NCBI GenBank assembly: GCA_044359955.1
Contig: JBIKLF010000003.1
Span: forward strand, 1 to 64,000
Reading direction: 5' to 3'
DNA: 64,000 nt
From: JACTMZ01 sp044359955
Lineage (GTDB): Bacteria > Verrucomicrobiota > Verrucomicrobiia > Chthoniobacterales > JACTMZ01
In this document: positions 25,521 to 35,223 of the stretch, piece by piece
How positions within the stretch are numbered: position 1 is the first letter of the stretch
How the letters are laid out: each line of letters opens with the position of its first letter
Notes under the pieces: generated by a model
Told to the model about the DNA's origin: nothing
The model's input: only the letters and a program-made list of their open reading frames with translations
The model's database searches: none
Translations under genes and position numbers: made by a program

Positions 25521-26455
25521 CGAACGGGGCGATGAGGACGGTTTTTCTCGGCAGCGGGGACATTGGAATTCCCACCCTGCGCTTTTTGCTGGCGAGGCCC
25601 GGCCTCGAAGTGGTTGGCGTGGTGACCCAGCCGGACCGTCCGTCCGGCCGTGGTTTGCAACTCACGCCGTGTGCGATCAAGGAGTTGGCGCTTTCCCACG
25701 GTATGGCCCCGCTGCAGCCTGCGCGCGTCCGCTCGGACGAGGCGGTGGAAGAAATCAAGAGCTGGGCGCCCGATCTTTTTGTGGTCATGGCCTACGGTCA
25801 GATCCTGCCCCAGACGCTTCTCGATGTTCCCCGACTCGGCGCCTTGAATCTCCATGCCTCCCTGCTCCCGCGTCACCGTGGCGCGGCTCCGGTCCATGCC
25901 GCTGTCTTGGCCGGTGACGAGAAGAGCGGGATAACCGTGATGTGGATGGAGGCGGGTCTCGATACGGGCGATATTTTACTGAGCAAGGAGTGTGACCTCG
26001 AATCCGGGGAGACGGCCGGAACTTTGCATGACCGCTTGGCCGCTCTGGCCCCCGGGGCCCTCGAGGAGGCATTGCTTTTGCTTCGCGAAGGTTGTGCGCC
26101 GCGCATCCGGCAGGACGAAAGCGCGGCCAGCTACGCACCGAAGCTGAGCCGCGCCAGCGGCCGTCTCGATTGGAGCAAGAGTGCGGTGGAACTCGAGCGC
26201 ATGGTGCGGGGATTGCATCCCTGGCCGGGGTGCACTGCCCTGCTCGAAACGACGGCGGGTCGTCGCGTGGAGATCAAGGTTCACCGGGCGGTGGTCAGCC
26301 CCGGTCCCGCCGATCCCACGCAGTTGCATTTGCCCTGCGAGGGCGGCGGGGTTTTGGAGTTGCTTGAGGTCCAGCCGTCCGGCGGCAAGCGCATGAGCCA
26401 GGCGGAGTTCGTGCGAGGCCACCAGATTTTGCGGGCTGTAGCGGCCGGAGTCTGA
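25517..26455 (+). CDS. fmt: Methionyl-tRNA formyltransferase
   Basis: Formylates initiator Met-tRNA using 10-formyl-tetrahydrofolate. The N-terminal catalytic domain has FLGSGDIGIPTL, VTQPDRPSGRG, the folate/catalytic motif NLHASLLPRHRGAAPVHAA, and GLDTGDIL with the catalytic Asp. The C-terminal OB-fold tRNA-binding domain follows at YAPKLSRASGRLDW and WPG. Length (312) is standard. The ATG at 25517 overlaps the previous stop; Met6 is an alternative. Its end is 5 bp from the converging MauE/DoxX gene. Confidence 0.95.
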   Translation: MTNGAMRTVFLGSGDIGIPTLRFLLARPGLEVVGVVTQPDRPSGRGLQLTPCAIKELALSHGMAPLQPARVRSDEAVEEIKSWAPDLFVVMAYGQILPQTLLDVPRLGALNLHASLLPRHRGAAPVHAAVLAGDEKSGITVMWMEAGLDTGDILLSKECDLESGETAGTLHDRLAALAPGALEEALLLLREGCAPRIRQDESAASYAPKLSRASGRLDWSKSAVELERMVRGLHPWPGCTALLETTAGRRVEIKVHRAVVSPGPADPTQLHLPCEGGGVLELLEVQPSGGKRMSQAEFVRGHQILRAVAAGV

Positions 26456-26460
26456 GCGGG

Positions 26461-26916
26461 TCAGATTTGCTTCGCGGTGTCAGCTCGCGGCGAGCGGGCC
26501 AGCCAGGCGAGCAGTGCGGTGAGCCCGAGGAGGAAAATGTTACGCAGGGTGGCGCCACCCGGGGTGGTCAGTGCGGCGAGTGACGGATGCAACCCGCTCA
26601 GATCCAGACAGCCGCAGTCGATGGGAAGTTCCCGCCACCAAGCCTGTGCGGTGAGCGCCGTGAAGGCAAGCAGCAGGCCGGCGGTGGCGGCGAGGGTAGC
26701 CGGCATGAAAACCCCGGAAAGAAGCGCGAGGCCGAGGATGATTTCTCCCCACGGGAGAGCATGCGCAATGGCCAAGGCCAGCCCGTCGGGCAACACAATC
26801 TGGTAAGAATAGACCGCGGCCAGAGTCTGCAGCGGCGCACCAACTTTGGAGAGTCCGGCCGCGAGGAAAAAAAGCCCGAGCAACCAACGCAGGGCGGGAA
26901 TGGCTGCGCGTTTCAT
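26461..26916 (-). CDS. MauE/DoxX-family membrane protein
   Basis: A 151-residue protein with four membrane helices, opening RWLLGLFFLAAGLSKV as in DoxX/MauE proteins. It has an external dithiol ELPIDCGCLDL between helices 3 and 4. MauE-like proteins pass electrons to periplasmic disulfide chemistry; the C-x-C pair supports a redox role. The ATG at 26916 is used; a TTG one codon earlier is in frame. A displaced tRNA-Ser tail begins 10 bp upstream of this start. Confidence 0.75.
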   Translation of the reverse strand: MKRAAIPALRWLLGLFFLAAGLSKVGAPLQTLAAVYSYQIVLPDGLALAIAHALPWGEIILGLALLSGVFMPATLAATAGLLLAFTALTAQAWWRELPIDCGCLDLSGLHPSLAALTTPGGATLRNIFLLGLTALLAWLARSPRADTAKQI

Positions 26917-26925
26917 CAATGGAAA

Positions 26926-26952
26926 TGGCGGTGAGGGAGGGATGCGAACCCT
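26926..26952 (-). repeat. Displaced tRNA-Ser 3' tail (candidate attachment-site remnant)
   Basis: Positions 26929-26952 match the 3' end of tRNA-Ser(GCT) (40871-40894) at 23 of 24 positions in the same orientation. Here an encoded CCA follows (TGG at 26926-26928 on the plus strand). The sequence beyond does not fold as a tRNA. The intact tRNA-Ser(GCT) itself lacks CCA. This is what integration at a tRNA 3' end leaves behind. Confidence 0.7.
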
Positions 26953-27033
26953 TGATTGGACAGAGAGGAATTTAGTGCTTTGCGTTTTCTTAGCATTTTC
27001 GCAGCGTTATTTTCATGCCAACTGACTCGAAGC

Positions 27034-27370
27034 CTACCTTGGTTGTTTCATTGCGCAATATGTCCATACCGATCTTCGCGCCATCCACGCAGTGCGGTGG
27101 TGCCAGTCGTAATTCCACGGGCTGAAAGGCAGCAGCACGCCGCCGAGGCACAGGGTTACACCGAGCCAACCCCTGCGTGTAGGTCTTTCTCCGAAGACAA
27201 TAAAGCTGAGAGGAACAACGAAAAGCGATGTGGCGTAGCAAAGGATGCTCGTCTGGCTGGCGTGAAGGTGCTCAATGCCGACATGCGCGAAGGCGAGAAA
27301 CAAGGCCACTTGGAATCCGCTGATGATGAGGATGGCTTTAAAGTCGCCCTTTTTCGGGAGGGCCACGGGG
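27034..27370 (-). pseudogene. Fragment of an EamA/DMT-family transporter
   Basis: About 110 codons with three or four membrane helices. The middle part, SQTSILCYATSLFVVPLSF followed by FGERPTRRGWLGVTL and a glycine-rich helix, is the end of one EamA repeat. Complete members have two repeats and ten helices, about 300 residues. The first helices and the whole second repeat are missing, and no start codon precedes the fragment apart from sequence inside the HlyD gene. It lies just inside the tail-marked island edge, so truncation during integration is plausible. Confidence 0.55.
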
Positions 27371-27376
27371 GCGCCG

Positions 27377-28309
27377 CTATATCTGCGGTGTTCCGTCGAT
27401 GAAGACGTCCATTTGCTGTCCCACATAGACTGGGGTGGCGGGCATGGGAAAGGTGTAGATGACTTGCAGCACACGGGTGTCGACGCGTTCGGTGCTTTCG
27501 CCGGTGAGCGATTTTTTCGGGAGGATATACGGTTCGACGCGCACGAAAGTAAGGGGGATTGGTTTGTCGCGGGTGCCTTTGATGTAGGCGGTGGCGGGAG
27601 CGCCGGGGCGCACGCGCCATGCACTGTCCTCATCGACGTCGGCGCGCAATTGTAAGGTGCTGGTGTCGCCGAGAAGGATGGCCTCCACCATGGTGTTCGG
27701 GGAGGAATACTCGCCCGCGCGGATGTTGACCTGCAGGATTTCGCCGTCGCGCGGGGCGGTGACGAGAGTGATGTCGAGGTCGGTCTGTGCTTCGGCCAAG
27801 AGCGCCTTCCCCTGCTCCAGTTCGGCAGCGGCCCGCGCCTGCAGTGCTTCGGCGGCGCGGTGCTGGAATGTGGTACGGCGGACTTCCTCTTGGCTGGCCA
27901 CGTTTTTCGAGCCGAGCTTGTTGACGCGTTCAAGGAGATCTTTTTTCTCCGCAAGGTTGGCCTCGGCCTCGGCCAAACGTGCAGTGAGCACGGGAATCTC
28001 GGCTTCGCGCGAGGTGACTGCAGCCCGCGCTTCGCGCGAGTCGACGCGGAAGAGCGGGGTGCCTTTTTTTACCTGGTCCCCGACCTTAACGAAGACTTCC
28101 TCGACCACGCCGCTGACGAGGGGGGAAACATGGACGTTTTCCCCGAGAGCTTCGACAATGCCCCGCGCGCCGATGGCGGCTTGGTAAGGCGCGGTAGCCG
28201 GTTCCACGAAGGGCGGGGCAACCGGATCAGGTTTTTTTAAACGGGCGACGAGAAAAAACATGGCCGCGATGCCGACGAGCGCGGCGGCGATGGTGATATT
28301 TTTAAGCAT
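27377..28309 (-). CDS. HlyD-family periplasmic adaptor subunit (membrane fusion protein)
   Basis: A 310-residue protein with an N-terminal membrane anchor (ITIAAALVGIAAMFFLVA). A lipoyl-like half follows (VHVSPLVSGVVEEVFVKVGDQVKKG), then a coiled-coil hairpin from about 100 to 180, the second lipoyl half (TLVTAPRDGEILQVNIRAGE) and a beta-barrel. It would link an inner-membrane ABC exporter to an outer-membrane channel. It overlaps the ATPase gene by 8 bp. With the FtsX-like permease the order permease-ATPase-adaptor resembles DevBCA/MacAB-type exporters; no TolC homologue is present. Confidence 0.88.
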   Translation of the reverse strand: MLKNITIAAALVGIAAMFFLVARLKKPDPVAPPFVEPATAPYQAAIGARGIVEALGENVHVSPLVSGVVEEVFVKVGDQVKKGTPLFRVDSREARAAVTSREAEIPVLTARLAEAEANLAEKKDLLERVNKLGSKNVASQEEVRRTTFQHRAAEALQARAAAELEQGKALLAEAQTDLDITLVTAPRDGEILQVNIRAGEYSSPNTMVEAILLGDTSTLQLRADVDEDSAWRVRPGAPATAYIKGTRDKPIPLTFVRVEPYILPKKSLTGESTERVDTRVLQVIYTFPMPATPVYVGQQMDVFIDGTPQI

Positions 28310-29051
28310 GGCTCTTGGGTTGTGGTTGAGGATGGGGATGGTCGCGGAGGTAATCGGACGCGGTCTGCGACGCGGTGACAAGCCCGTCGTCCATTTCGAC
28401 GATGCGATCGGCGTAGTGGAAGATGCGGGAGTCGTGGGTCACGACGATAACACAGCGGTCGGGATGGCGAGCGGATTCCCGCAGGAGATCGAGGGCGCGC
28501 TGTCCGGCGGCGGCATCGAGGGAAGCGGTGGGTTCGTCGCAGATGACCAAGCGTGGCTGATGGACCATGGCGCGGGAGATGGCCACGCGTTGCTGTTGGC
28601 CGCCGGACATTTGCGAGGGGAAGCTTTCCTCGCGTCCGGCCAACCCGACCTTACCGAGCATGGCGCCGGCCTCTTGCTGGGCGCGGGCGTAGGATGTCCC
28701 GGTGAGCAGGCAGGGGATGGAAACGTTTTCCCGCGCGGTGAGGGTCGGCACGAGATTGAACTGCTGGAAAATGAAGCCGACATGGCGCGCGCGGAACGCG
28801 GTTAGTTCGCGGTCCGGCATCGAGGAGATTGTCTTGCCGAAAAGTTCGATCAAGCCGGAGTCGGCCCGCAGTGTTCCGCAGATCACGCTGAGCAGGGTTG
28901 TCTTGCCGCAGCCGGAGGGTCCGACGATCATGAGTAATTCCCCGAAGCGCGCCTCGAGGCTCACGCCTTTGAGCGCGCGCACGGCGATTTCGCCTTTGCC
29001 GTAGGTTTTAGCCACATCGCGGCAGATGACGGCTGTTTCGTGGGCGCTCAT
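28302..29051 (-). CDS. ABC exporter ATPase (MacB/DevA/LolD type)
   Basis: A 249-residue ATPase with Walker A GPSGCGKTT, Q-loop FQQFNLVPTLTARENV, signature SGGQQQRVAISRA, Walker B LVICDEPTASLD, and the switch histidine in VVTHD. The Q-loop and signature text are those of MacB/LolD-class mechanotransmitting exporters. It sits between the permease (4-bp overlap) and the adaptor (8-bp overlap). The C-terminus is a His/Pro-rich tail (HPHPQPQPKSHA) beyond the normal fold. Confidence 0.93.
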   Translation of the reverse strand: MSAHETAVICRDVAKTYGKGEIAVRALKGVSLEARFGELLMIVGPSGCGKTTLLSVICGTLRADSGLIELFGKTISSMPDRELTAFRARHVGFIFQQFNLVPTLTARENVSIPCLLTGTSYARAQQEAGAMLGKVGLAGREESFPSQMSGGQQQRVAISRAMVHQPRLVICDEPTASLDAAAGQRALDLLRESARHPDRCVIVVTHDSRIFHYADRIVEMDDGLVTASQTASDYLRDHPHPQPQPKSHA

Positions 29052-30181
29052 TTGAAGACCATGGCCGCTTCGAGGTGCGCCACCTTGGCCACGCCGATCG
29101 CGGCGGAGAAACTGCAGATCAGCGCGATGACCACGCCGACAAAAACCGGGACTTGCCAGGGCATGTAGAAAGGCGGTGTGCCGTTGCGGAGGACGGCGTT
29201 GCCGAAAATCGCGGCGAGCCCGAGCCCGAGGCCGTAGCCGATGAAACCGGTGGAGAAGGCCTGCAGCATGACCATGCCGACGAGTTTGCCGGTGCCGGCG
29301 CCCATAGCCTTGAGGGCGGCCAGGTAACGAAGGTTGTCGTGGACGAAGAGGTAGAAGGTCTGCCCGGCGATGGCGATGCCCACAATGATGCCCATGAGAA
29401 CGACGGTTCCGAACGAAACGGGGATGCCCGTGTTCTTGATATACCAGATCATGGTTTCGCGGAAAAACGTATCATGGTCGAAGGCGCGCAGGCCGGGCAG
29501 CGCGTTGATCTGCTGCACGACTTCCTGCGGCGTGACGCCCGGTTTCGGCTCGGCGAGAACGTAGGCCAGCATTTTGCGCTGGGCCGGCATGTATAGCAGT
29601 GCGCGCTCGTAGGTCGTGTAGACGTAAGGCTGGCCGAGGAAGCTGCGTTCCGTGTGGCAGATACCGACGATCCGCGCTTCCTCGTCGTTGATTTCGAATG
29701 TCGTGCCGATGCGCGCGTCGATGCCCTTGCGCTGCAGTTTTTCCAGCGCGACCTGGTCGACGATGACCGAGTTGGGCAGGCGCAGATCCTCGATGCGCCC
29801 CTCGAGCATCACGGCCGGGCGTCCGGTGAAGGACGAGGAGTCGAGGCCGGTGAGTTGGATGGCCTGGAAAGAGCCGTCGGGGAGGCGCGCCTGCACAATG
29901 CCCCAGAAAAGCGGCACGGCCCAAGCCACGCCGGGCAGACTGCGCACCCGCTGCACGTCGATGTCGCGCAGGGAAATGACCTCGTTGACCTGCTGCACCT
30001 TGGCATCCACGACCCACACCGGAGAACTGATGTTCCGCAGCGTCGCCGTGGTCCACATCATGATGCCACAAAACACGCCGGCCTGCTGGCTCATGAGCAG
30101 CGAGCAAAAAGTCAGGCCGCTGATCAGCATGGCATACTTCGCCTTGTCGCGGAAAAGCATGAGCAGAGCGATGCGAAGCAT
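29048..30181 (-). CDS. FtsX-like ABC exporter permease (DevC/MacB type)
   Basis: A 377-residue permease with one N-terminal helix, a periplasmic domain of about 210 residues (35-245) and three C-terminal helices, the type VII ABC topology. The N-terminus LRIALLMLFRDKAKYAMLISGL is typical of DevC-like members. It heads the exporter operon. DevBCA-like systems export glycolipids, and MacAB exports macrolides, peptides or lipoproteins; this substrate is unknown. Confidence 0.88.
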   Translation of the reverse strand: MLRIALLMLFRDKAKYAMLISGLTFCSLLMSQQAGVFCGIMMWTTATLRNISSPVWVVDAKVQQVNEVISLRDIDVQRVRSLPGVAWAVPLFWGIVQARLPDGSFQAIQLTGLDSSSFTGRPAVMLEGRIEDLRLPNSVIVDQVALEKLQRKGIDARIGTTFEINDEEARIVGICHTERSFLGQPYVYTTYERALLYMPAQRKMLAYVLAEPKPGVTPQEVVQQINALPGLRAFDHDTFFRETMIWYIKNTGIPVSFGTVVLMGIIVGIAIAGQTFYLFVHDNLRYLAALKAMGAGTGKLVGMVMLQAFSTGFIGYGLGLGLAAIFGNAVLRNGTPPFYMPWQVPVFVGVVIALICSFSAAIGVAKVAHLEAAMVFK

Positions 30182-30709
30182 GAAGCAACCTAAATACTGG
30201 AGCTTGCCGGCGAACTGTCAACAAAGTGCACGTCGGACGATTGCCATGAGGCTACACTGGAGACTGTTAGCATCTGGAAAACATCACGAGCCAGCTATGT
30301 TGCCGGCCCGCCGCGCTCTGTTACATTGTCTTCGAGAGTATCCAAAGCATTGGCTATCTCGTTCCCTGCACGTCCGTGATGACTGGTCTGGCGCTCGGTT
30401 ACTTAGTCAACCAATTGTGATTCCTGTTTCCGACTTTTTTCGGATTCAGTCTTTTCCAGAAGGTGCTCACGGGGTTTTGCCCGCTAGAGAGGAGTCTGAT
30501 CAGGGCGGGAGTGGGTCAGGCTGCGAAGCATTGCAAGGAAATGTTCTGGAGGTCACAGACCGCCGCTTGTCTATTTGCTATGATATTATTCTCGATGTCT
30601 TGGGGCTGAGTAGCCCGGAGGAGCGGCTATGCCGGGAGGCATGTTCCCCGGCAACGGATCTTAGCGGCGGTTCGGTCACGACTCGGGCTGGGCTTGTTTA
30701 GGTGGCTCA
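30182..30709. other. 528-bp gap with no recognisable gene
   Basis: Between the divergent exporter operon and the SLC13 gene. A stop-free plus-strand frame exists, but its text has no family resemblance and it continues antisense to the permease, so I do not call it. One copy of the interspersed hairpin family lies at 30551-30570 (ggtcacagaccgccgcttgt). Promoters for both flanking genes must be here, but I cannot place them. Confidence 0.6.
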
Positions 30710-32590
30710 ATGACATCCAGATTTCAGGTCTGGTCAATGCGCGGTTCCTTGGGCAGCTTTCGCCACGGCATGACTTGGGAAATCACCGTTGTTCTCGCTT
30801 TGGTCTTGTTTGCGCTTGTTCAGTTCGTGCGCGAGCGCTGGCCGCTGGACCTGACGGGGCTGGTTGTTTTTGCAGTCCTCCTCCTCCTTTCGCAGCTTCC
30901 CGGTAGCACCACATTTCCTACTACCGAACGGCTTTTGATGGTTTTCGCCAATGCGGCGCCATTGACCGTGGCCGCCATGTTCATCCTGACCTATGCCCTT
31001 GAACGAACTGGTGCGATCACCCGCGCCATGGTCGCGCTCGAACGGCTCGGAAACCTCGGAACACGCGGGCTGCTTCTGATCATGATGCTGGCGGCAGGAA
31101 GCGCGTCGGCTTTCGTCAACAATACTCCGGTGGTCGTGGTCGGTCTTCCTGTTGCCATGTATCTCGCCAAGCGCGCGGGCGCTCCTGCCTCGACTTTTCT
31201 GATCCCGCTTTCCTATGCCGCCGTCTTTGGAGGTTGCTGCACCTTAGTCGGCACAAGCACGAATATTCTGGGCAGCGGGTTGCTCAAAGATGCAGGCCAG
31301 CCGCCTTTGGGAATGTTTGAAATCGGCGCGGTTGGTCTGCCGCTGGCCATTTTAGGAACTCTCTACACGGTTTGGGCGGCGCCGAAGCTTTTGCCTGCGC
31401 GCAAGACGCTTCGTGCTGAACTCGGGTCCGAGGCTGAGACGGCGGAATATGCCTTTGAGGTTACGATCAAACCTGGGGCGCCCGTAGTCGGCAAAACTCT
31501 AACTCAAGCTGGTCTGAGCTCGCGCAAAGAAATGCGCGTGATCGAACTGCTGCGTGAGAGCGAACCGGCGCAGCAGTTGGATGGAATCAAACTGCAGGCC
31601 GGCGACCGTCTGGTCATCGTGGGCACTCCGGAGGCGGTTGCCTCAATTCTTGGCATGCAAGGAGTAGACTTGGAGGCTGGAAAGGACACGGCAGCAGATT
31701 ATCTTGCGTCCCACGAGACGCATCTGGCCGAAGCCATCATCGGTCCTTTGTCCGAGATTGCTGGACGCAGTTTGCGGGACGTCAACTTTCACCAACGATT
31801 CGGATTGATTGTGCTCGCGATCCACCGCCGCGGACTAAACCTGAGTCGCGGATTTGAAACCGTGCCACTGCAGGCGGGAGATACCTTGCTGCTCATGGGC
31901 GGCAACGCCAGTGTGAACGCTCTTCGTCGCAGCGGCGATCTGCTGCTCTTGGATCGAACCCGTGTAGCTACATCCGCCCAGCAGGCAAATGCGCCGGTCG
32001 TGTTTGGCACATTGCTGGGAGTCATTCTTTTGTCCGCTTTCGAGTTGATGCCTATTGAAGTGGCGGCGCCAGTTGGTTGCGTGTTGCTGATGCTGACCGG
32101 CGCCATCCGGCCTCGGGACGCCTATGCATCGGTGGACTGGCCATTGATGTTTTTGATCTACACCACGATAGCTCTGGGTCTCGCCATGGACAGCACCGGG
32201 GCAGCTAATTTCATAGCACAGCACTTGGTCGGCACGGCGGCGGGTTGGTTTGAGGAAGCGTGGCGACCGCTAGCCATGTTGGCCGTCGTCTATCTCCTGA
32301 CTGTCGCTATCACGGAAGTTCTCTCCAACAACGCCACGGTTGTGCTGATGATGCCGATTGCACTCGGCATTGCTTTGCAGATGGACTTGGACGCGCGTCC
32401 TTTCGCCATCGCCATCACCCTCGGGGCCAGCGCAGGCTTTGCCACGCCGATCGGCTATCAGACCAACACCTTTGTCTATTCCGCCGGCGGATACCGTTTC
32501 GGCGACTTTTTCAGGATCGGGTTGCCTCTGAACTTTTTGTATTTTCTTGGTGCAGTCATCATCATTCCTTTGGTCTGGCCGCTCAAGTAA
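30710..32590 (+). CDS. SLC13-family transporter with two RCK_C (TrkA-C) domains
   Basis: A 626-residue sodium-coupled anion (dicarboxylate, sulfate) transporter of the DASS/SLC13 family. Paired substrate/sodium motifs are SAFVNNTPVVVVGLPV in the first half and EVLSNNATVVLMMP in the second. Two cytoplasmic TrkA_C regulatory domains (about 235-310 and 325-410) lie between the halves. The start at 30710 has AGGTGG seven bases upstream, but Met21 (MTWEITVVLAL) is the usual family start. It begins a plus-strand transporter run with SSS and CaCA genes. Confidence 0.88.
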   Translation: MTSRFQVWSMRGSLGSFRHGMTWEITVVLALVLFALVQFVRERWPLDLTGLVVFAVLLLLSQLPGSTTFPTTERLLMVFANAAPLTVAAMFILTYALERTGAITRAMVALERLGNLGTRGLLLIMMLAAGSASAFVNNTPVVVVGLPVAMYLAKRAGAPASTFLIPLSYAAVFGGCCTLVGTSTNILGSGLLKDAGQPPLGMFEIGAVGLPLAILGTLYTVWAAPKLLPARKTLRAELGSEAETAEYAFEVTIKPGAPVVGKTLTQAGLSSRKEMRVIELLRESEPAQQLDGIKLQAGDRLVIVGTPEAVASILGMQGVDLEAGKDTAADYLASHETHLAEAIIGPLSEIAGRSLRDVNFHQRFGLIVLAIHRRGLNLSRGFETVPLQAGDTLLLMGGNASVNALRRSGDLLLLDRTRVATSAQQANAPVVFGTLLGVILLSAFELMPIEVAAPVGCVLLMLTGAIRPRDAYASVDWPLMFLIYTTIALGLAMDSTGAANFIAQHLVGTAAGWFEEAWRPLAMLAVVYLLTVAITEVLSNNATVVLMMPIALGIALQMDLDARPFAIAITLGASAGFATPIGYQTNTFVYSAGGYRFGDFFRIGLPLNFLYFLGAVIIIPLVWPLK

Positions 32591-32620
32591 GAAGGGCAGC
32601 TGGAGCCGACCATATTCCTC

Positions 32621-34258
32621 ATGCCGTCTCCCCTGATTATCGATGCCGCGGTCGTGGTGCTTTATTTTGCGGTGATTGTCGGCATCGGTTTGCGGGCCGG
32701 CCGGGGCAGCAACAGCCTGCAGGAATTCACGCTGGGCGGACACAAGATCCCTTGGTGGGCCGTGCTTGCCTCGATCATTGCGGCGGAAACCAGCGCCGCC
32801 ACTTTCCTCGGCGCGCCGGCGGAGGGTTTCAAAACAAGGAGCTTCGCCTATGCGCAGTTGGCCATCGGCACGGTTATCGCCCGCTTCATCATCGCCTTCT
32901 TGTTTATCGCGCCTTACTACCGCCACAAAGTCCAAAGCATCTACGAGTATCTCGACCTGCGGTTCGGTCCGCGCACGCGCGATATGGCCAGTGCGATATT
33001 CCTCGTCACCCGCGTCCTCGGCATCGGCGTGCGTCTCTACCTCGGCGGCGTGATCATCGTCGTCATCTGGCGCTACCTTTATCCCGGCGCGCCGATCACG
33101 CTCGGCACGTATTTTTGGGGCATTCTGTTCACTACCGTGGTGACGACCCTCTACACCGCCGTGGGTGGCATCAAAGCGGTGATCTGGACCGACCTTATCC
33201 AGGCCTGTCTCATGGTCGGAGCCATTTTCTTTGCCATGGGAGCGGTATTTTTATCGATCCCCGGGGGATGGGAAACGGTCTCGGCCAGCATCGCGGCCAA
33301 TCCCGGTGCAGGAATGATCCAAACCGGTTGGGACCCCTCGAAACCCTTTGGCGAGGCGCTCAAGGGGATGCTGGAGACGCCTTACACCATTTTTGCAGCG
33401 ATCATCGGATCGACGCTCTTCACCATGGCCACGCACGGCACGGACCAGGATATGGTGCAGCGCCTCCTCACCGCCGAAAATCCAGCCAAGGCGAAGCGAT
33501 CGCTCATCGTTAGTGGCTTTGCCGACATTCCCATCGTCCTTGGTTTCCTGACCATCGGCCTCCTCCTCGCCATCCACTACGAGAAGACGCCCGATCCGAA
33601 TCTGCCGGCGCAGCACAATGAAGTTTTTGCTTACTACATCGTCAACGAAATGCCGGTGGTTATCCGCGGACTCATCGTGGCCGGCGTCTTCGCGACCATG
33701 ATGGGCTCGACATCCGCCGCGCTCAACGCGCTGGCCACTTCTTTCACCAAAGATTTCTACGTTCCTTACCTCGGCGGGGCCACGGCGTCGGATGCGAAGG
33801 CGGTCGCTGTGGTGCGTATTGCCACGGTGGTTTTCGGTGCGCTCATGGTCGGCGTGGCCACCGCGGCTGCCTACGCGGTGCTCCAGACCAACATCACGAT
33901 CATCCCGCTCGCACTTGGTATTCTCGGCTACAGCTATGGCAGTCTGCTCGGCATGTTCCTGCTCGGCATGCTCACCGAAACGCGCGGCAGCGACCGTGCC
34001 AACGTAGTCGCCATGATTGCCGGTATTGTTTCCGTCCTGGTGTTTTGCCGGGTCAAAGTTCCTGCATTTGACCTCGCCGCCCTGCTGCGCGGGGAACTCG
34101 TGCCGCAGGAGTGGGCCTTCGGAGCCTTCTTGCCGGATTGGTGGCCGGCCATTGCCTGGCCGTATTATGTGCTCATCGGCACGATCGGCACCGTCGCGGT
34201 GGCGGTGTTTTTCCGGACACCTAAAAGAGCGTTGGCGTTGACTCAGGGGAGCCGCTAG
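32621..34258 (+). CDS. Sodium:solute symporter (SSS family)
   Basis: A 545-residue LeuT-fold symporter with about 13 helices. It opens DAAVVVLYFAVIVGIGLRAG and has the family's ETSAATFLGAPAEGFK and the central GGIKAVIWTDLIQA. The conserved ATMMGSTSAALNALATSF holds the sodium-site serines. It imports a sugar, polyol, amino acid or similar solute with sodium. It is 30 bp after SLC13 and 9 bp before CaCA, so probably co-transcribed. Confidence 0.9.
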   Translation: MPSPLIIDAAVVVLYFAVIVGIGLRAGRGSNSLQEFTLGGHKIPWWAVLASIIAAETSAATFLGAPAEGFKTRSFAYAQLAIGTVIARFIIAFLFIAPYYRHKVQSIYEYLDLRFGPRTRDMASAIFLVTRVLGIGVRLYLGGVIIVVIWRYLYPGAPITLGTYFWGILFTTVVTTLYTAVGGIKAVIWTDLIQACLMVGAIFFAMGAVFLSIPGGWETVSASIAANPGAGMIQTGWDPSKPFGEALKGMLETPYTIFAAIIGSTLFTMATHGTDQDMVQRLLTAENPAKAKRSLIVSGFADIPIVLGFLTIGLLLAIHYEKTPDPNLPAQHNEVFAYYIVNEMPVVIRGLIVAGVFATMMGSTSAALNALATSFTKDFYVPYLGGATASDAKAVAVVRIATVVFGALMVGVATAAAYAVLQTNITIIPLALGILGYSYGSLLGMFLLGMLTETRGSDRANVVAMIAGIVSVLVFCRVKVPAFDLAALLRGELVPQEWAFGAFLPDWWPAIAWPYYVLIGTIGTVAVAVFFRTPKRALALTQGSR

Positions 34259-34267
34259 CCTTGCCCG

Positions 34268-35218
34268 GTGACCGTGACGCTCCTGTTCCTTTTCCTAGGA
34301 TTAGTTCTGCTTTACTTCGGTGCCGAAGGGCTAGTGCGTGGGAGTTCCTCTCTGGCGCTGCGCCTCGGCATAGGGCCCTTGCTTGTCGGGTTGACTGTCG
34401 TGGCCTTCGGCACGAGCGCGCCGGAGATGATGGTCAGCGTCAAAGCGGCTTACCTCGGCCAGGGCGACATTAGTCTGGGCAACGTGGTCGGATCGAACAT
34501 CTGCAACATCGGGCTGATCCTCGGTTTCTGCGCGCTTATCGTGCCGATCAAGGTTGCGTCGCAGATCGTCCGTATCGACACGCCGATCATGATCGCCGCC
34601 ACCGCGCTGGCCATCGCGTTGCTCTACGACGGGGCTTTGACCCGCACCGAGGGGATCATCTTTTTCCTGCTTCTGGTTGTTTACGTCGTTTTCAGCATCC
34701 GTCTGGCCAGAAAGCAGGCTTCGGACCCGTTGGCGCAGGAGTTTTCCGAAGAGGTGAAAATTTCCAAAAGTGGTGTGGCGCTTGATGTTCTCATGGTCAT
34801 CGGTGGTCTGGTCATGCTGGTTTTCGGTGCCCGTTTCCTCGTCGATGCCGCGATTGAAATCGCCCAAGCTTTCGGTCTGAGCGAGGCTGTCATTGGGCTG
34901 ACTATTGTCGCGGTCGGCACCAGTTTGCCCGAGTTTGCCACTTCGCTCATCGCGGCCATCAAAAAGGAGTCGGATATCGCGGTGGGCAACATTGTCGGCA
35001 GCAATATTTTCAACATTTTCGGCATTCTGGGCGTCTCCGCGATCATCGCACCGCTGAGTTCCAGCGGGATCAACAGCTTGGACCTCGGGGTGATGGCGGC
35101 TTTTGCCTTGGCCCTCTGGGGTTTTGCCGTGACGGGACATCGCATCACGCGCATCGAAGGACTGCTTATGCTCGTGGCCTACTCGGGCTACGTGGCTTGG
35201 CTAGTCGCGAGGACTTAG
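34268..35218 (+). CDS. Calcium/sodium antiporter (CaCA family, YrbG-like)
   Basis: A 316-residue inner-membrane antiporter made of two inverted repeats, each with an alpha-repeat motif: VVAFGTSAPEMMVSV with GNVVGSNICNIGLILG, and IVAVGTSLPEFATSL with GNIVGSNIFNIFGILG. The motif glutamates bind the ions. The start is GTG at 34268. The protein ends 5 bp before the converging ExoD gene, leaving no room for a classical terminator. Confidence 0.93.
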   Translation: MTVTLLFLFLGLVLLYFGAEGLVRGSSSLALRLGIGPLLVGLTVVAFGTSAPEMMVSVKAAYLGQGDISLGNVVGSNICNIGLILGFCALIVPIKVASQIVRIDTPIMIAATALAIALLYDGALTRTEGIIFFLLLVVYVVFSIRLARKQASDPLAQEFSEEVKISKSGVALDVLMVIGGLVMLVFGARFLVDAAIEIAQAFGLSEAVIGLTIVAVGTSLPEFATSLIAAIKKESDIAVGNIVGSNIFNIFGILGVSAIIAPLSSSGINSLDLGVMAAFALALWGFAVTGHRITRIEGLLMLVAYSGYVAWLVART

Positions 35219-35223
35219 GAAGC

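Noticed and set aside
29652..30701. Plus-strand open frame through the gap upstream of the SLC13 gene
   Set aside because: It starts antisense to the FtsX-like permease and shows no protein-like pattern in the gap.
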